From positions 1 to 12,392 of the forward strand of contig DRQL01000083.1 in NCBI GenBank assembly GCA_011371465.1: DNA of 12,392 bases, given 5' to 3'. The position numbers and the translations under genes were made by a program. Positions within the stretch are counted from its first letter, which is position 1; each line of letters opens with the position of its first letter. The stretch is from Gammaproteobacteria bacterium (GTDB lineage: Bacteria > Pseudomonadota > Gammaproteobacteria > DSM-19610). Of the stretch, positions 1 through 7,134 are shown in pieces. The notes below the pieces were generated by a model. The model did not search any database. It was given only the letters and a program-made list of their open reading frames with translations, and had not been told where the DNA came from.

Positions 1-40
1 AGCGCTGCAAGTTCTCACGGGAGGTATCAGATCCATTTAA

Positions 41-75
41 AGCCCTGCCCTGCTGAGCAGGGCTCCATGCTTTTT
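41..75 (+). terminator. Possible rho-independent terminator
   Basis: A perfect 7-bp stem with a 3-base loop lies at 47-63 (GCCCTGC, TGA, GCAGGGC). An alternative 8-bp pairing is possible between 41-48 and 57-64. A run of five T follows at 71-75, but 7 bases after the stem, which is further than in a textbook intrinsic terminator. It may end transcription of whatever gene lies upstream of the window (often dnaE in this gene order, which is inference). Bases 1-40 are too short to assign. Confidence 0.45.
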
Positions 76-118
76 AGCGTTGGATAAAAGGTGACAGATT
101 TATTTATAGGATATTTGG
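76..118 (+). promoter_or_regulatory. AT-rich, promoter-like stretch upstream of accA
   Basis: This is a markedly AT-rich patch in a GC-rich window, lying between the terminator-like hairpin and the RHS remnant. TTGGAT at 80-85 could serve as a -35 and TATAGG at 105-110 as a -10, but the 19-base spacer is long and both hexamers are imperfect. It is the only promoter-like stretch I see ahead of accA, so transcription of accA-tilS may begin here. If so, the leader would be over 200 bases long and include the RHS remnant. Confidence 0.25.
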
Positions 119-121
119 GGC

Positions 122-325
122 CAGAGTAAAAACTCTCACTACCGGTACACCGCCTTCGGCGAAGTAACCCGGCACCAGGGCATGGCCTACGGCCATGACG
201 ACCCCCAGGGCCGGGTCCGGATCCTCGACTACCCCAGCGGGGCGCAGCTGAGCTACCGCTACAGGGTTCAGGCAGATGCAGGTCCAGCCCGAATCCAGTA
301 CACTTCCGGCGAAGCCGATGACTGA
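122..325 (+). pseudogene. RHS/YD-repeat protein remnant
   Basis: The frame is open from base 110 to a TGA at 323-325. It reads HYRYTAFGEVTRHQG, then DDPQGRVRILDYPSGAQLSY, then RYRV and PARIQY. The spacing of Tyr pairs, the GR after an acidic position and the YPSGAQLSY element match the tandem YD repeats of RHS proteins, large secreted or surface proteins that often carry toxins. The usual YD after YRY is lost (YRYRV), and HDD stands where YD is expected. The only ATG is at 182, which would give about 47 residues. There is no signal peptide, RHS core or toxin tip. I read it as a decayed fragment of a longer gene or orphan C-terminal tip, probably not translated. The family assignment rests on pattern recognition alone. 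Confidence 0.55.
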
Positions 326-343
326 CAGATACCGGACACGCTG

Positions 344-1303
344 ATGGACATGAATTTCCTTGATTTTGAGCAGCCTATTGCCGAACTGGAGGCGAAGATC
401 GAAGAGCTTCGCTATGTTGGCGATGACGCGGAAATCAACATCAACGAGGAAATCGGCCGCCTGCAGGCCAAGAGTCAGTCGCTCACCGAATCGATTTTCT
501 CCAACCTGAACGCCTGGCAGGTTTCGCAGCTGGCGCGTCATCCCCAGCGGCCCTACACGCTGGACTACGTCAGCCGGATTTTTACCGATTTTCACGAACT
601 GCACGGTGACCGAACCTACGCGGACGACAAGGCCATCGTGGGTGGCCTGGCACGTCTGGAGGGCAAACCGGTCATGGTGATCGGGCAGCAGAAAGGGCGT
701 GACACCAAAGAGAAAATCCGGCGTAATTTCGGCATGCCGCGCCCGGAAGGGTATCGCAAGGCCATGCGCCTGATGCAGATGGCGGAACGTTTCCACCTGC
801 CGGTGCTGACCTTTATCGATACGCCCGGCGCCTACCCGGGCATCGGCGCGGAAGAGCGCGGCCAGAGCGAAGCGATTGCGCGTAACCTGTTTGTCATGGC
901 CGACCTCAAAACACCGATCGTCTGCACTGTGATCGGCGAGGGCGGTTCCGGCGGGGCGCTTGCCATCGGGGTCGGTGACCGCATGATGATGCTGCAGTAC
1001 AGCATCTACTCGGTCATTTCGCCGGAAGGCTGTGCGTCCATCCTGTGGAAGAGTGCCGACAAGGCCTCCGATGCCGCCGAGGCGATGGGCATCACCTCGA
1101 CCCGCCTGAAGGAGTTGCAGCTGATCGATACGGTGATCGAGGAACCCCTGGGCGGCGCGCACCGCGACGTCGACGAGATGGCACGCCGCGTTAAACAGCA
1201 CCTGGTCGAACAGGTCGACCAACTCGACCGCCTGCCCACTGATCAGCTGATCGCGGCACGCTATCAACGCCTGATGTCCTTCGGTGAGTTCACCGAAAAG
1301 TAA
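344..1303 (+). CDS. accA: Acetyl-CoA carboxylase carboxyltransferase subunit alpha
   Basis: AccA pairs with AccD to form the carboxyltransferase that moves the carboxyl group from biotin (on AccB) to acetyl-CoA, giving malonyl-CoA for fatty acid synthesis in the cytoplasm. The 319-residue length matches the E. coli protein. The N-terminus (NFLDFEQPIAELEAKIEEL) is the family's helical start. The crotonase-like core includes DTPGAYPG at 159-166, GEGGSGGALAIG at 198-209, whose backbone amides are typical of the oxyanion site, and SPEGCASILW at 226-235. The ATG at 344 aligns with the E. coli start; a second ATG two codons on (350) is possible. No strong ribosome-binding site is seen. The last 20 bases overlap tilS, which implies co-transcription. 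AccD, AccB and AccC are not in this window. Confidence 0.97.
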   Translation: MDMNFLDFEQPIAELEAKIEELRYVGDDAEININEEIGRLQAKSQSLTESIFSNLNAWQVSQLARHPQRPYTLDYVSRIFTDFHELHGDRTYADDKAIVGGLARLEGKPVMVIGQQKGRDTKEKIRRNFGMPRPEGYRKAMRLMQMAERFHLPVLTFIDTPGAYPGIGAEERGQSEAIARNLFVMADLKTPIVCTVIGEGGSGGALAIGVGDRMMMLQYSIYSVISPEGCASILWKSADKASDAAEAMGITSTRLKELQLIDTVIEEPLGGAHRDVDEMARRVKQHLVEQVDQLDRLPTDQLIAARYQRLMSFGEFTEK

Positions 1304-2621
1304 ACTGCATCCCGCACAGCTCGTGCAGCAGCTGCCAGCGGCGCCGCACTACCATGTGGCGTTCAGCGGTGGCGTGGACTCGCACACCCTGTTGCACCTG
1401 CTGGCCGGTCAACGCGACGCGTTGTCCGGCGCGCTCTCCGCCGTGCACGTCAACCACCGTATTCAGCAACAGGCCGGCGACTGGGAGACGCACTGCCGTT
1501 CGGTCTGCGAAGACCTGGGCATTCCCTGTCAGATTCTGCGCGTAGACGGCAAGGCCCGCCGTGGCGAAAGCCCGGAAGCCGCCGCACGTACCGCGCGCTA
1601 CCGGGCGCTGGCAGACTGGTTGCCGGCCGGCGCGGTGCTGCTCAGCGCCCAGCACCGCGACGACCAGGCGGAAACCCTGTTGCTGCAGCTGCTGCGCGGT
1701 GCCGGTCCGCGTGGTCTGGCGGCGATGCCGGCGACGATGCCGCTGGGCGCCGGTCGCCTGGTGCGGCCGCTGCTGGAGCTGAGCCGTGCCGATATCCTTG
1801 ACTATGCCCGTCGCCACCGGCTGCAGTGGGTAGAGGATCCCAGTAACGCAGACACAGGCTACGATCGCAACCTGCTCCGGCACCGGGTCATGCCGGAACT
1901 GCAACGGCACTGGCCAGGCCTGTCAAAGGTGCTGGCACGCGCGGCAAAGCACCAGGCGGACCAGCTTGAACTGGCCAACGCACTGGCAGCACAGGACAGC
2001 AGAACCTGTGACTGCACGGGGGCCAGCCTGTCGCTGACGGGTCTCGGCAAGCTGTCCGCGGCACGCCAGCGCAACCTGGTCCGTTACCGCGTTGCTGAAC
2101 TGGGCCTGCCGCTGCCCTCGCAGGTCGTACTGGAACGGGTGGTGGAGGAAGTGGCGGGCAGCCGCAGGGATGCCAGGCCCTGTGTGCGCTGGCCGGGTGT
2201 GGAAGTGCGCCGCTTCCGCGACCGCCTGTTCATCATGGCGCCCTTGCCGGTGCTGGACCCCGTCGAACACTACCCGTGGGACCTGCAGGCTCCGCTGGCG
2301 CTGGAACAGGCCGGTGGTGTGCTGCGTGCCAGCCCCGTAGCCGGCAGCGGCCTGCGTCTGCCGGCTGGCCAGGAGAGGGTACAGGTGCGTTTCCGCCAGG
2401 GCGGCGAAGTGCTGCGGCCCGCCGGGCGCGCGCACCACCACCGCCTGAAAAAGCTGTTGCAGGAATGGCGGGTGCCGGACTGGGAGCGGGGACGTGTGCC
2501 GCTGCTGTACCTTGGCGACGAATTGATCGCGGTGGCCGGCCTGTGTGTCTGCGAAGGTTTTCGCAGCGGCGCCAGTGAGCCGGGACTGGCCCTGAGCTGG
2601 AGTCGGCTGCCGGATTCCTGA
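1284..2621 (+). CDS. tilS: tRNA(Ile)-lysidine synthase
   Basis: TilS uses ATP and lysine to convert cytidine 34 of tRNA-Ile (CAU anticodon) to lysidine, switching both its codon reading (AUA) and its charging from Met to Ile; it is normally essential. The PP-loop SGGVDS is at residues 28-33, followed by AQHRDDQAETLLLQLLRGAGPRGL and the WVEDPSN and YDRNLLRHRVMP segments of the N-terminal catalytic domain. The TilS substrate-binding and C-terminal domains follow, with RLKKLLQEWRVPDW and PLLYLGDELIAVAG near the end. The 445-residue length is close to the E. coli protein. The GTG at 1284 overlaps accA by 20 bases. A GTG at 1323 would remove 13 residues and still keep the PP-loop, so the exact start is uncertain. 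The N-terminal part before the PP-loop is slightly longer than in E. coli. Confidence 0.95.
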   Translation: MSSPKSKLHPAQLVQQLPAAPHYHVAFSGGVDSHTLLHLLAGQRDALSGALSAVHVNHRIQQQAGDWETHCRSVCEDLGIPCQILRVDGKARRGESPEAAARTARYRALADWLPAGAVLLSAQHRDDQAETLLLQLLRGAGPRGLAAMPATMPLGAGRLVRPLLELSRADILDYARRHRLQWVEDPSNADTGYDRNLLRHRVMPELQRHWPGLSKVLARAAKHQADQLELANALAAQDSRTCDCTGASLSLTGLGKLSAARQRNLVRYRVAELGLPLPSQVVLERVVEEVAGSRRDARPCVRWPGVEVRRFRDRLFIMAPLPVLDPVEHYPWDLQAPLALEQAGGVLRASPVAGSGLRLPAGQERVQVRFRQGGEVLRPAGRAHHHRLKKLLQEWRVPDWERGRVPLLYLGDELIAVAGLCVCEGFRSGASEPGLALSWSRLPDS

Positions 2622-2653
2622 CAGGATGCGCCGGTGATTTGTACCCGGGTGCA

Positions 2654-2682
2654 TTGTCCGGCGAAACGGAATCTGTTAGTCT
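2654..2682 (+). promoter_or_regulatory. Weak candidate promoter for pyrG
   Basis: TTGTCC at 2654-2659 (four matches to the sigma70 -35) is followed by a 17-base spacer and TAGTCT at 2677-2682 (three matches to the -10). It lies in the 106-base gap between tilS and pyrG, about 40 bases before the pyrG start. The spacing is ideal but the -10 is poor, so this is only a candidate. Confidence 0.3.
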
Positions 2683-2727
2683 GGTTTCCCGTCCAGTTGT
2701 TGTTTCTCCCGCATTTTTCGGAGCTTC

Positions 2728-4401
2728 ATGACCCAGTTCATATTCATAACCGGCGGCGTGGTTTCCTCTTTGGGGAAAGGCATCGCCGCCGCTTCGCTTG
2801 GCGCGCTGCTGGAAGCCCGCGGCCTTAAAGTCACGCTCATGAAGCTCGATCCCTACATCAATGTGGATCCCGGCACCATGAGCCCGTTCCAGCATGGCGA
2901 AGTCTATGTCACCAACGACGGGGCGGAGACCGACCTGGACCTGGGGCACTACGAGCGCTTTGTGCGCACCACCATGGGCAAGCGCAACAATTTCACCACC
3001 GGGCAGATCTACGAGCAGGTCATCCGCAAGGAGCGGCGCGGCGACTACCTGGGCGGGACCGTACAGGTCATCCCGCACATCACCGACGAGATCAAACGCT
3101 GTGTGCGCGCCGGTGCCGAAGGTGCCGATATCGCCATGGTGGAAATCGGCGGCACGGTTGGCGACATCGAATCACTGCCGTTTCTCGAAGCCATCCGCCA
3201 GATGGGCGTGGAGCTGGGCCACGGCAATGCCATTTTCATGCACCTGACCCTGGTGCCCTATATCGCCGCGTCGGGCGAGATCAAGACCAAGCCGACCCAG
3301 CACTCGGTCAAGGAACTGCGCTCCATCGGCATCCAGCCGGATATCCTGCTGTGCCGCGCGGACCGCACCATCCCGGTGGACGAGCGCCGCAAAATCGCGT
3401 TGTTCACCAATGTGCCGGACAAGGCGGTCATCTCGGCGGTGGATGTCGACAGCATCTACCGCATCCCGCTGCTGCTGAACCAGCAGCACCTCGATGATAT
3501 CGCGGTGGAACTGCTGCACCTGGACGTGCCACCCGCAGACCTCTCGGAATGGCAGAAGGTATCGGACAGCCTGGATCATCCCGAGCGCGAAGTGACCATT
3601 GCCATGGTCGGTAAATACGTAAACCTGACCGAGTCCTACAAGTCGCTGTCTGAAGCCCTGATCCACGCCGGCATCCAGACCCGTACCCGGGTCCGGATCC
3701 GTTACGTGGATTCCGAGGTCATCGAACAGAAAGGCCTGGACGTGCTGGGCAAGGCGGACGCCGTGCTGGTGCCGGGCGGGTTCGGGGAACGCGGCGTGGA
3801 AGGCAAGATCATGGCCGTGCGTTACGCGCGCGAAAACGGCATCCCCTACCTGGGGATCTGCCTCGGCATGCAGGTCGCCGTGATCGAGTTCGCACGCAAT
3901 GTCGCCGGCCTGGAAGGTGCGCAGAGCACCGAGTTCCTGCCGGAGACCCCGCACCCGGTGATCGGACTGATCACCGAGTGGCAGGACCGGCAGGGGAATA
4001 TCGAGCGCCGCGACGAGAACAGCGACCTGGGCGGTTCCATGCGCCTGGGGGGGCAGACCTGCAACCTGAAGCCCGGTTCCCTGGCACACAAGGTGTACGG
4101 CAAGGACCAGATCGTTGAGCGCCACCGTCACCGCTACGAGTTCAACAACCGCTACCGGGAGCCGCTGGAAGCCGCCGGCCTGACCCTGTCCGGCACGTCG
4201 GTGGACAACAACCTGGTGGAGATGATCGAGATCGCCGACCATCCCTGGTTCCTGGCGTGCCAGTTTCACCCGGAATTTACCTCCACACCACGTGACGGGC
4301 ACCCGCTGTTCACCAGCTTTGTCGAGGCGGCCAACCAGCGCCACAGTGCGGTGTACAGTACGACTGCTGAACAGCCCAGTCTCGTGCAGGCAGATGGCTG
4401 A
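2728..4401 (+). CDS. pyrG: CTP synthase
   Basis: PyrG makes CTP from UTP, ATP and glutamine, the last step of de novo pyrimidine nucleotide synthesis. The N-terminal synthase domain starts with FIFITGGVVSSLGKGIAAAS, including the P-loop-like nucleotide-binding segment, and carries KLDPYINVDPGTMSPFQHGE at residues 39-58. The C-terminal class I glutamine amidotransferase domain starts around residue 290. It has PGGFGERG at 349-356, the nucleophile Cys378 in GICLGMQ, and the His514/Glu516 pair in QFHPEFTS. The 557 residues slightly exceed the usual ~545, the extra being a short polar C-terminal tail. The ATG at 2728 has GGAG at 2720-2723. It is separated from tilS by 106 bases, so it may have its own promoter. 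CTP feeds IspD, encoded downstream, and CMP-KDO synthesis. Confidence 0.98.
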   Translation: MTQFIFITGGVVSSLGKGIAAASLGALLEARGLKVTLMKLDPYINVDPGTMSPFQHGEVYVTNDGAETDLDLGHYERFVRTTMGKRNNFTTGQIYEQVIRKERRGDYLGGTVQVIPHITDEIKRCVRAGAEGADIAMVEIGGTVGDIESLPFLEAIRQMGVELGHGNAIFMHLTLVPYIAASGEIKTKPTQHSVKELRSIGIQPDILLCRADRTIPVDERRKIALFTNVPDKAVISAVDVDSIYRIPLLLNQQHLDDIAVELLHLDVPPADLSEWQKVSDSLDHPEREVTIAMVGKYVNLTESYKSLSEALIHAGIQTRTRVRIRYVDSEVIEQKGLDVLGKADAVLVPGGFGERGVEGKIMAVRYARENGIPYLGICLGMQVAVIEFARNVAGLEGAQSTEFLPETPHPVIGLITEWQDRQGNIERRDENSDLGGSMRLGGQTCNLKPGSLAHKVYGKDQIVERHRHRYEFNNRYREPLEAAGLTLSGTSVDNNLVEMIEIADHPWFLACQFHPEFTSTPRDGHPLFTSFVEAANQRHSAVYSTTAEQPSLVQADG

Positions 4402-4466
4402 ATGAAAATGATAGTCGCAATGTCTGACGTACTATCCGGGGAACCTCTTAATTAACGTGGCATTCA

Positions 4467-4552
4467 CGTCATTGCGAGCGAAGCGAGGCAATCTCCTACC
4501 ATGGAATCAGTCCGTTAGAGATTGCCGCGTCACTTCGTTCCTCGCAATGACG
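4467..4552. repeat. Palindromic intergenic repeat (CGTCATTGCGAG family)
   Basis: An imperfect inverted repeat has arms at 4467-4495 and 4518-4552 around a 22-base loop (4496-4517). The outer 12 bases pair perfectly (CGTCATTGCGAG at 4467-4478 with its complement at 4541-4552), as do the inner 8 (GCAATCTC at 4488-4495 with GAGATTGC at 4518-4525). The right arm carries about 6 extra bases in the middle. In translation the element gives HCERSEAIS on the left and RHFVPRNDE on the right, peptides I recognise as widespread spurious translations of a repeat scattered through many bacterial genomes. It carries no transposase and may be a REP- or MITE-like element. As RNA it would fold into a long hairpin ending 20 bases before the kdsA start. 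Confidence 0.8.
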
Positions 4553-4572
4553 AATTACAGGATAGAACACTC

Positions 4573-5406
4573 ATGAAATTGTGCGGATTTGACGTGGGGC
4601 TGGACGCCCCCTTTTTTCTGATCGCCGGCCCCTGCGTGATCGAGAGCGAAGAACTGGCGCTGTCGACCGCCTCGGACCTGAAGCAGATGACCACGGAACT
4701 GGGCATCCCGTTTATCTACAAGTCGTCGTTCGACAAGGCCAACCGGTCTTCCGGCACCAGCTATCGCGGACCGGGCATGGAGGAGGGACTGCGTATTCTG
4801 CAGAAGGTAAAGGATGACGTACAGGTGCCGGTACTGACCGATGTGCACGAGGATACCCCGCTGGATGAAGTGGCAGCGGTAGTGGACGTGCTGCAGACGC
4901 CGGCCTTCCTGTGTCGCCAGACCAACTTTATCCAGAATGTGGCGCGCACCGGCAAACCGGTGAATATCAAAAAGGGACAGTTCCTGGCGCCCTGGGATAT
5001 GAAGAACGTCGTCGACAAGGCACGCGCCACGGGTAACGAACAGATCATGGTGTGCGAACGCGGCGTGTCTTTCGGCTATAACAACCTGGTGTCCGATATG
5101 CGCTCTCTGGCGGCGATGCGTGACAGCGGTGCGCCGGTGGTGTTCGACGCCACGCATTCCGTACAACTGCCCGGTGGTCAGGGCAACGTATCCGGCGGGC
5201 AACGGGAATACGTGCCGGTGCTGGCGCGTGCAGCGGTGGCGGCGGGGGTGTCAGGGGTATTCATGGAAACCCACCCGGATCCTGCCAAAGCCCTGAGTGA
5301 CGGCCCCAATGCCTGGCCGTTGGCGAGGATGACGGAACTGCTGGAGATATTGATGCAGCTGGACAGCACGGTAAAATCGCGGCCGTTTGCAGAAGCTTCC
5401 CTGTAA
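4573..5406 (+). CDS. kdsA: 3-deoxy-D-manno-octulosonate 8-phosphate synthase, class II (metal type)
   Basis: KdsA condenses phosphoenolpyruvate with arabinose 5-phosphate to KDO 8-phosphate, precursor of the KDO that links lipid A to the lipopolysaccharide core. The 277 residues form one TIM barrel, with KSSFDKANRSS, SYRGPGMEEG, FLCRQTNF, KKGQFLAPWD and DATHSVQLPGG. IAGPCVIES places Cys21 where E. coli KdsA has Asn. With His195, Glu232 and Asp243 it reproduces the Aquifex metal ligands (Cys11, His185, Glu222, Asp233) at a constant offset of 10, so I infer a metal-dependent class II enzyme. A longer frame from a TTG at 4522 only translates the adjacent palindromic repeat, so the ATG at 4573 is chosen. 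AGGAT at 4558-4562 is a weak ribosome-binding site, just outside the repeat. The gap to pyrG (4402-4572) holds only that repeat. Confidence 0.95.
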   Translation: MKLCGFDVGLDAPFFLIAGPCVIESEELALSTASDLKQMTTELGIPFIYKSSFDKANRSSGTSYRGPGMEEGLRILQKVKDDVQVPVLTDVHEDTPLDEVAAVVDVLQTPAFLCRQTNFIQNVARTGKPVNIKKGQFLAPWDMKNVVDKARATGNEQIMVCERGVSFGYNNLVSDMRSLAAMRDSGAPVVFDATHSVQLPGGQGNVSGGQREYVPVLARAAVAAGVSGVFMETHPDPAKALSDGPNAWPLARMTELLEILMQLDSTVKSRPFAEASL

Positions 5407-5432
5407 AACCGTCCCCGGCGGTCCACCGGTCC

Positions 5433-5470
5433 AGCCCGGGCAGCCCGCTGCCTGCTTCAGTGACCGGGCT
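5433..5470 (+). repeat. Inverted repeat after kdsA
   Basis: AGCCCGG at 5433-5439 pairs perfectly with CCGGGCT at 5464-5470. Nested inside is GGCAG (5439-5443) with CTGCC (5448-5452) around a 4-base loop; the two stems share base 5439. No T-run follows, so this is not a convincing intrinsic terminator. It could be a structured RNA end or a chance feature of GC-rich DNA. Confidence 0.35.
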
Positions 5471-5531
5471 TCCGACATAACCAGAATTTACCTTAATTAA
5501 TAAATTTAACCAATTGTAATATGGAGACATA
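5471..5531 (+). promoter_or_regulatory. AT-rich upstream region and RBS of eno
   Basis: The 61 bases before eno are strikingly AT-rich compared with the flanking genes, with several overlapping TTAATT, TAATAA and TAATAT stretches at 5487-5522, consistent with a promoter or UP element. No single -35/-10 pair stands out: TTAATT (5493-5498) with TGTAAT (5515-5520) has a 16-base spacer, but would leave almost no leader. A good ribosome-binding site, GGAGA, lies at 5523-5527, 4 bases before the ATG. Confidence 0.4.
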
Positions 5532-6818
5532 ATGGCAAATATAACAGCGGTTAAGGGACGGGAGATTCTCGATTCGAGGGGAAATCCCACGGTCGAGGCC
5601 GACGTTCTGCTGGACGATGGGTCCATGGGCCGTGCCGCCGTGCCTTCCGGTGCTTCCACCGGTACGCGTGAGGCGGTCGAATTACGCGACGGTGACAGCA
5701 GCCGTTACCAGGGCAAGGGTGTCCGCAAGGCAGTTGCCAACGTCAATGGCGAGATCAGTGATGCCGTGATCGGCATGGATGCCGCAGACCAGGCCGCCCT
5801 GGACCAGCGGATGATCGAACTGGACGGCAGCGACAACAAGGGCCGCCTGGGCGCCAACGCGCTGCTGGCGGTTTCACTGGCGTCCGCGCAGGCGCAGGCA
5901 CGTTCGAATGACGTCCCGTTGTACCGACACCTGGGTGGCGATACGGACTACCGGTTGCCGGTTCCGATGATGAATATCATCAACGGCGGCGCACACGCCA
6001 GCAACAGCGTTGACCTGCAGGAATTCATGGTTCTGCCGGTGGGCGCCGGCAGCCTGCACGAGGCGGTCCGTTACGGTGCCGAAGTGTTCCATGCGCTGAA
6101 GTCGGTCCTGATCGGACAGGGCCTCAGCACCACGGTAGGGGATGAAGGCGGCTTCGCACCCAACCTGTCCTCCAACGAAGCCGCCATCGAAGTCATCCTG
6201 GAAGCGATCGAAAAGGCCGGGTTTACCGCCGGCCGGGATATCTACCTGGGGCTGGACACGGCCAGCTCCGAGTTCTACCAGGATGGCAAATACGTGCTGG
6301 CATCGGAAGGCAAGGAATTCGACGCGGCAGGGTTTATCGACTACCTCGCGGCCTGGGTGGACCAGTACCCGATTCTGTCCATCGAGGACGCCCTGGACGA
6401 GAACGACTGGGAAGGCTGGAAACTGCTGACCGAACGGCTGGGCGAGCGCATCCAGCTGGTGGGCGATGACCTGTTTGTCACCAACACATCGATCATACAG
6501 CGCGGCATCGACGAGCATATCTCCAACTCCGTGCTGATCAAGCCCAACCAGATCGGCACCCTGACGGAAACCATGGCGGCCATTCGCATGGCGGCGGACG
6601 CCGGTTTCACTTCCGTGGTATCCCACCGTTCTGGAGAGACCGAAGATGTGGTGATCGCGGACATTGCCGTGGGCAGTTCGGCCACCCAGATCAAGACCGG
6701 TTCCCTGTCGCGCTCGGACCGGGTCGCCAAGTACAACCGGCTGATGCGCATCGAGGAGCAACTGGGCAGTGCCGCCCGCTATGCCGGGCCGGGCGGCTTC
6801 AGGCAGCTCGATGCCTAG
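5532..6818 (+). CDS. eno: Enolase (2-phosphoglycerate hydratase)
   Basis: Enolase interconverts 2-phosphoglycerate and phosphoenolpyruvate in glycolysis and gluconeogenesis, in the cytoplasm. In some gammaproteobacteria it is also part of the RNA degradosome. The 428-residue length is typical. The N-terminus ITAVKGREILDSRGNPTVE and PSGASTG at 38-44 are family hallmarks. Catalytic and binding residues are visible: Glu164 in LQEFM, Glu205 in GDEGGFAP, Lys337 in LIKPNQIGT, and SHRSGETED at 364-372. Metal ligands are Asp242, Glu285 (SIEDALDE) and an Asp of GDDLFVTN at 311-318. The start is fixed by GGAGA just upstream. It follows kdsA by 125 bases and precedes ftsB by 19 bases, the usual gammaproteobacterial neighbours. 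Its product PEP is the substrate of KdsA, though the adjacency need not be functional. Confidence 0.98.
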   Translation: MANITAVKGREILDSRGNPTVEADVLLDDGSMGRAAVPSGASTGTREAVELRDGDSSRYQGKGVRKAVANVNGEISDAVIGMDAADQAALDQRMIELDGSDNKGRLGANALLAVSLASAQAQARSNDVPLYRHLGGDTDYRLPVPMMNIINGGAHASNSVDLQEFMVLPVGAGSLHEAVRYGAEVFHALKSVLIGQGLSTTVGDEGGFAPNLSSNEAAIEVILEAIEKAGFTAGRDIYLGLDTASSEFYQDGKYVLASEGKEFDAAGFIDYLAAWVDQYPILSIEDALDENDWEGWKLLTERLGERIQLVGDDLFVTNTSIIQRGIDEHISNSVLIKPNQIGTLTETMAAIRMAADAGFTSVVSHRSGETEDVVIADIAVGSSATQIKTGSLSRSDRVAKYNRLMRIEEQLGSAARYAGPGGFRQLDA

Positions 6819-6837
6819 CCCTGTTCCCTGAACCCGT

Positions 6838-7134
6838 ATGCGATGGGTAATCCTGTTGCTGGTCGTGCTGCTGCTGGCGCTGCAGTACCGCATCTGGGTG
6901 GGCGAAGGCAGTTTCGCCGAAGTCTGGGACCTGTACCAGCAGGTGGAAAGGCAACGCGAAGAAAACCAGCGGCTGCGCGAGCGCAACCAGGCACTGGAAG
7001 CCGAGGTAAAGGACCTGAAACAGGGGCTGGGTGCCATCGAGGAGCGTGCGCGCGAGGAACTGGGCATGATCAAGGAAGACGAGACCTTTTACCAGATTAT
7101 CGAAGAACCGGCCCCGGCAGATGAGCAACCGTAA
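6838..7134 (+). CDS. ftsB: Cell division protein FtsB
   Basis: FtsB is a small bitopic protein that joins FtsL and FtsQ in the divisome and helps activate septal peptidoglycan synthesis. The 98-residue protein fits the DivIC/FtsB family. A short cytoplasmic N-terminus leads straight into a single membrane helix at about residues 3-18 (VILLLVVLLLALQYRIW). A periplasmic coiled coil follows at about 33-65, rich in Glu, Arg, Gln and Leu heptads (RLRERNQALEAEVKDL). The conserved tail EERAREELGMIKEDETFYQI resembles E. coli EERARNELSM...ETFY. The ATG at 6838 is only 19 bases after eno, without a clear ribosome-binding site. The gene overlaps ispD by 14 bases. The position between eno and ispD is the standard one. 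Confidence 0.95.
   Translation: MRWVILLLVVLLLALQYRIWVGEGSFAEVWDLYQQVERQREENQRLRERNQALEAEVKDLKQGLGAIEERAREELGMIKEDETFYQIIEEPAPADEQP

Noticed and set aside
1..40. Possible C-terminus of dnaE before accA
   Set aside because: Three short frames end within the first 60 bases, but none shows a recognisable DnaE C-terminus, and the piece is too short to assign.
104..1267. 387-codon open frame on the - strand opposite accA
   Set aside because: It lies antisense to a clear accA and its translation shows no recognisable domain. Long antisense frames are common in GC-rich DNA.
3172..4344. 390-codon open frame on the - strand opposite pyrG
   Set aside because: It is fully antisense to pyrG, has low-complexity composition rich in Gln, His, Val and Asp, and no domain.
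4467..4552. Repeat considered as a CRISPR unit or an intrinsic terminator of pyrG
   Set aside because: There is only one inverted pair with no regularly spaced direct repeats, and no T-run follows the hairpin.
4522..4572. N-terminal extension of kdsA from a TTG
   Set aside because: The 17 extra residues translate the right arm of the palindromic repeat (RHFVPRNDE) and are absent from known KdsA proteins.
5874..7073. 399-codon open frame on the - strand opposite eno and ftsB
   Set aside because: It is antisense to two well-supported genes and shows no recognisable motif.
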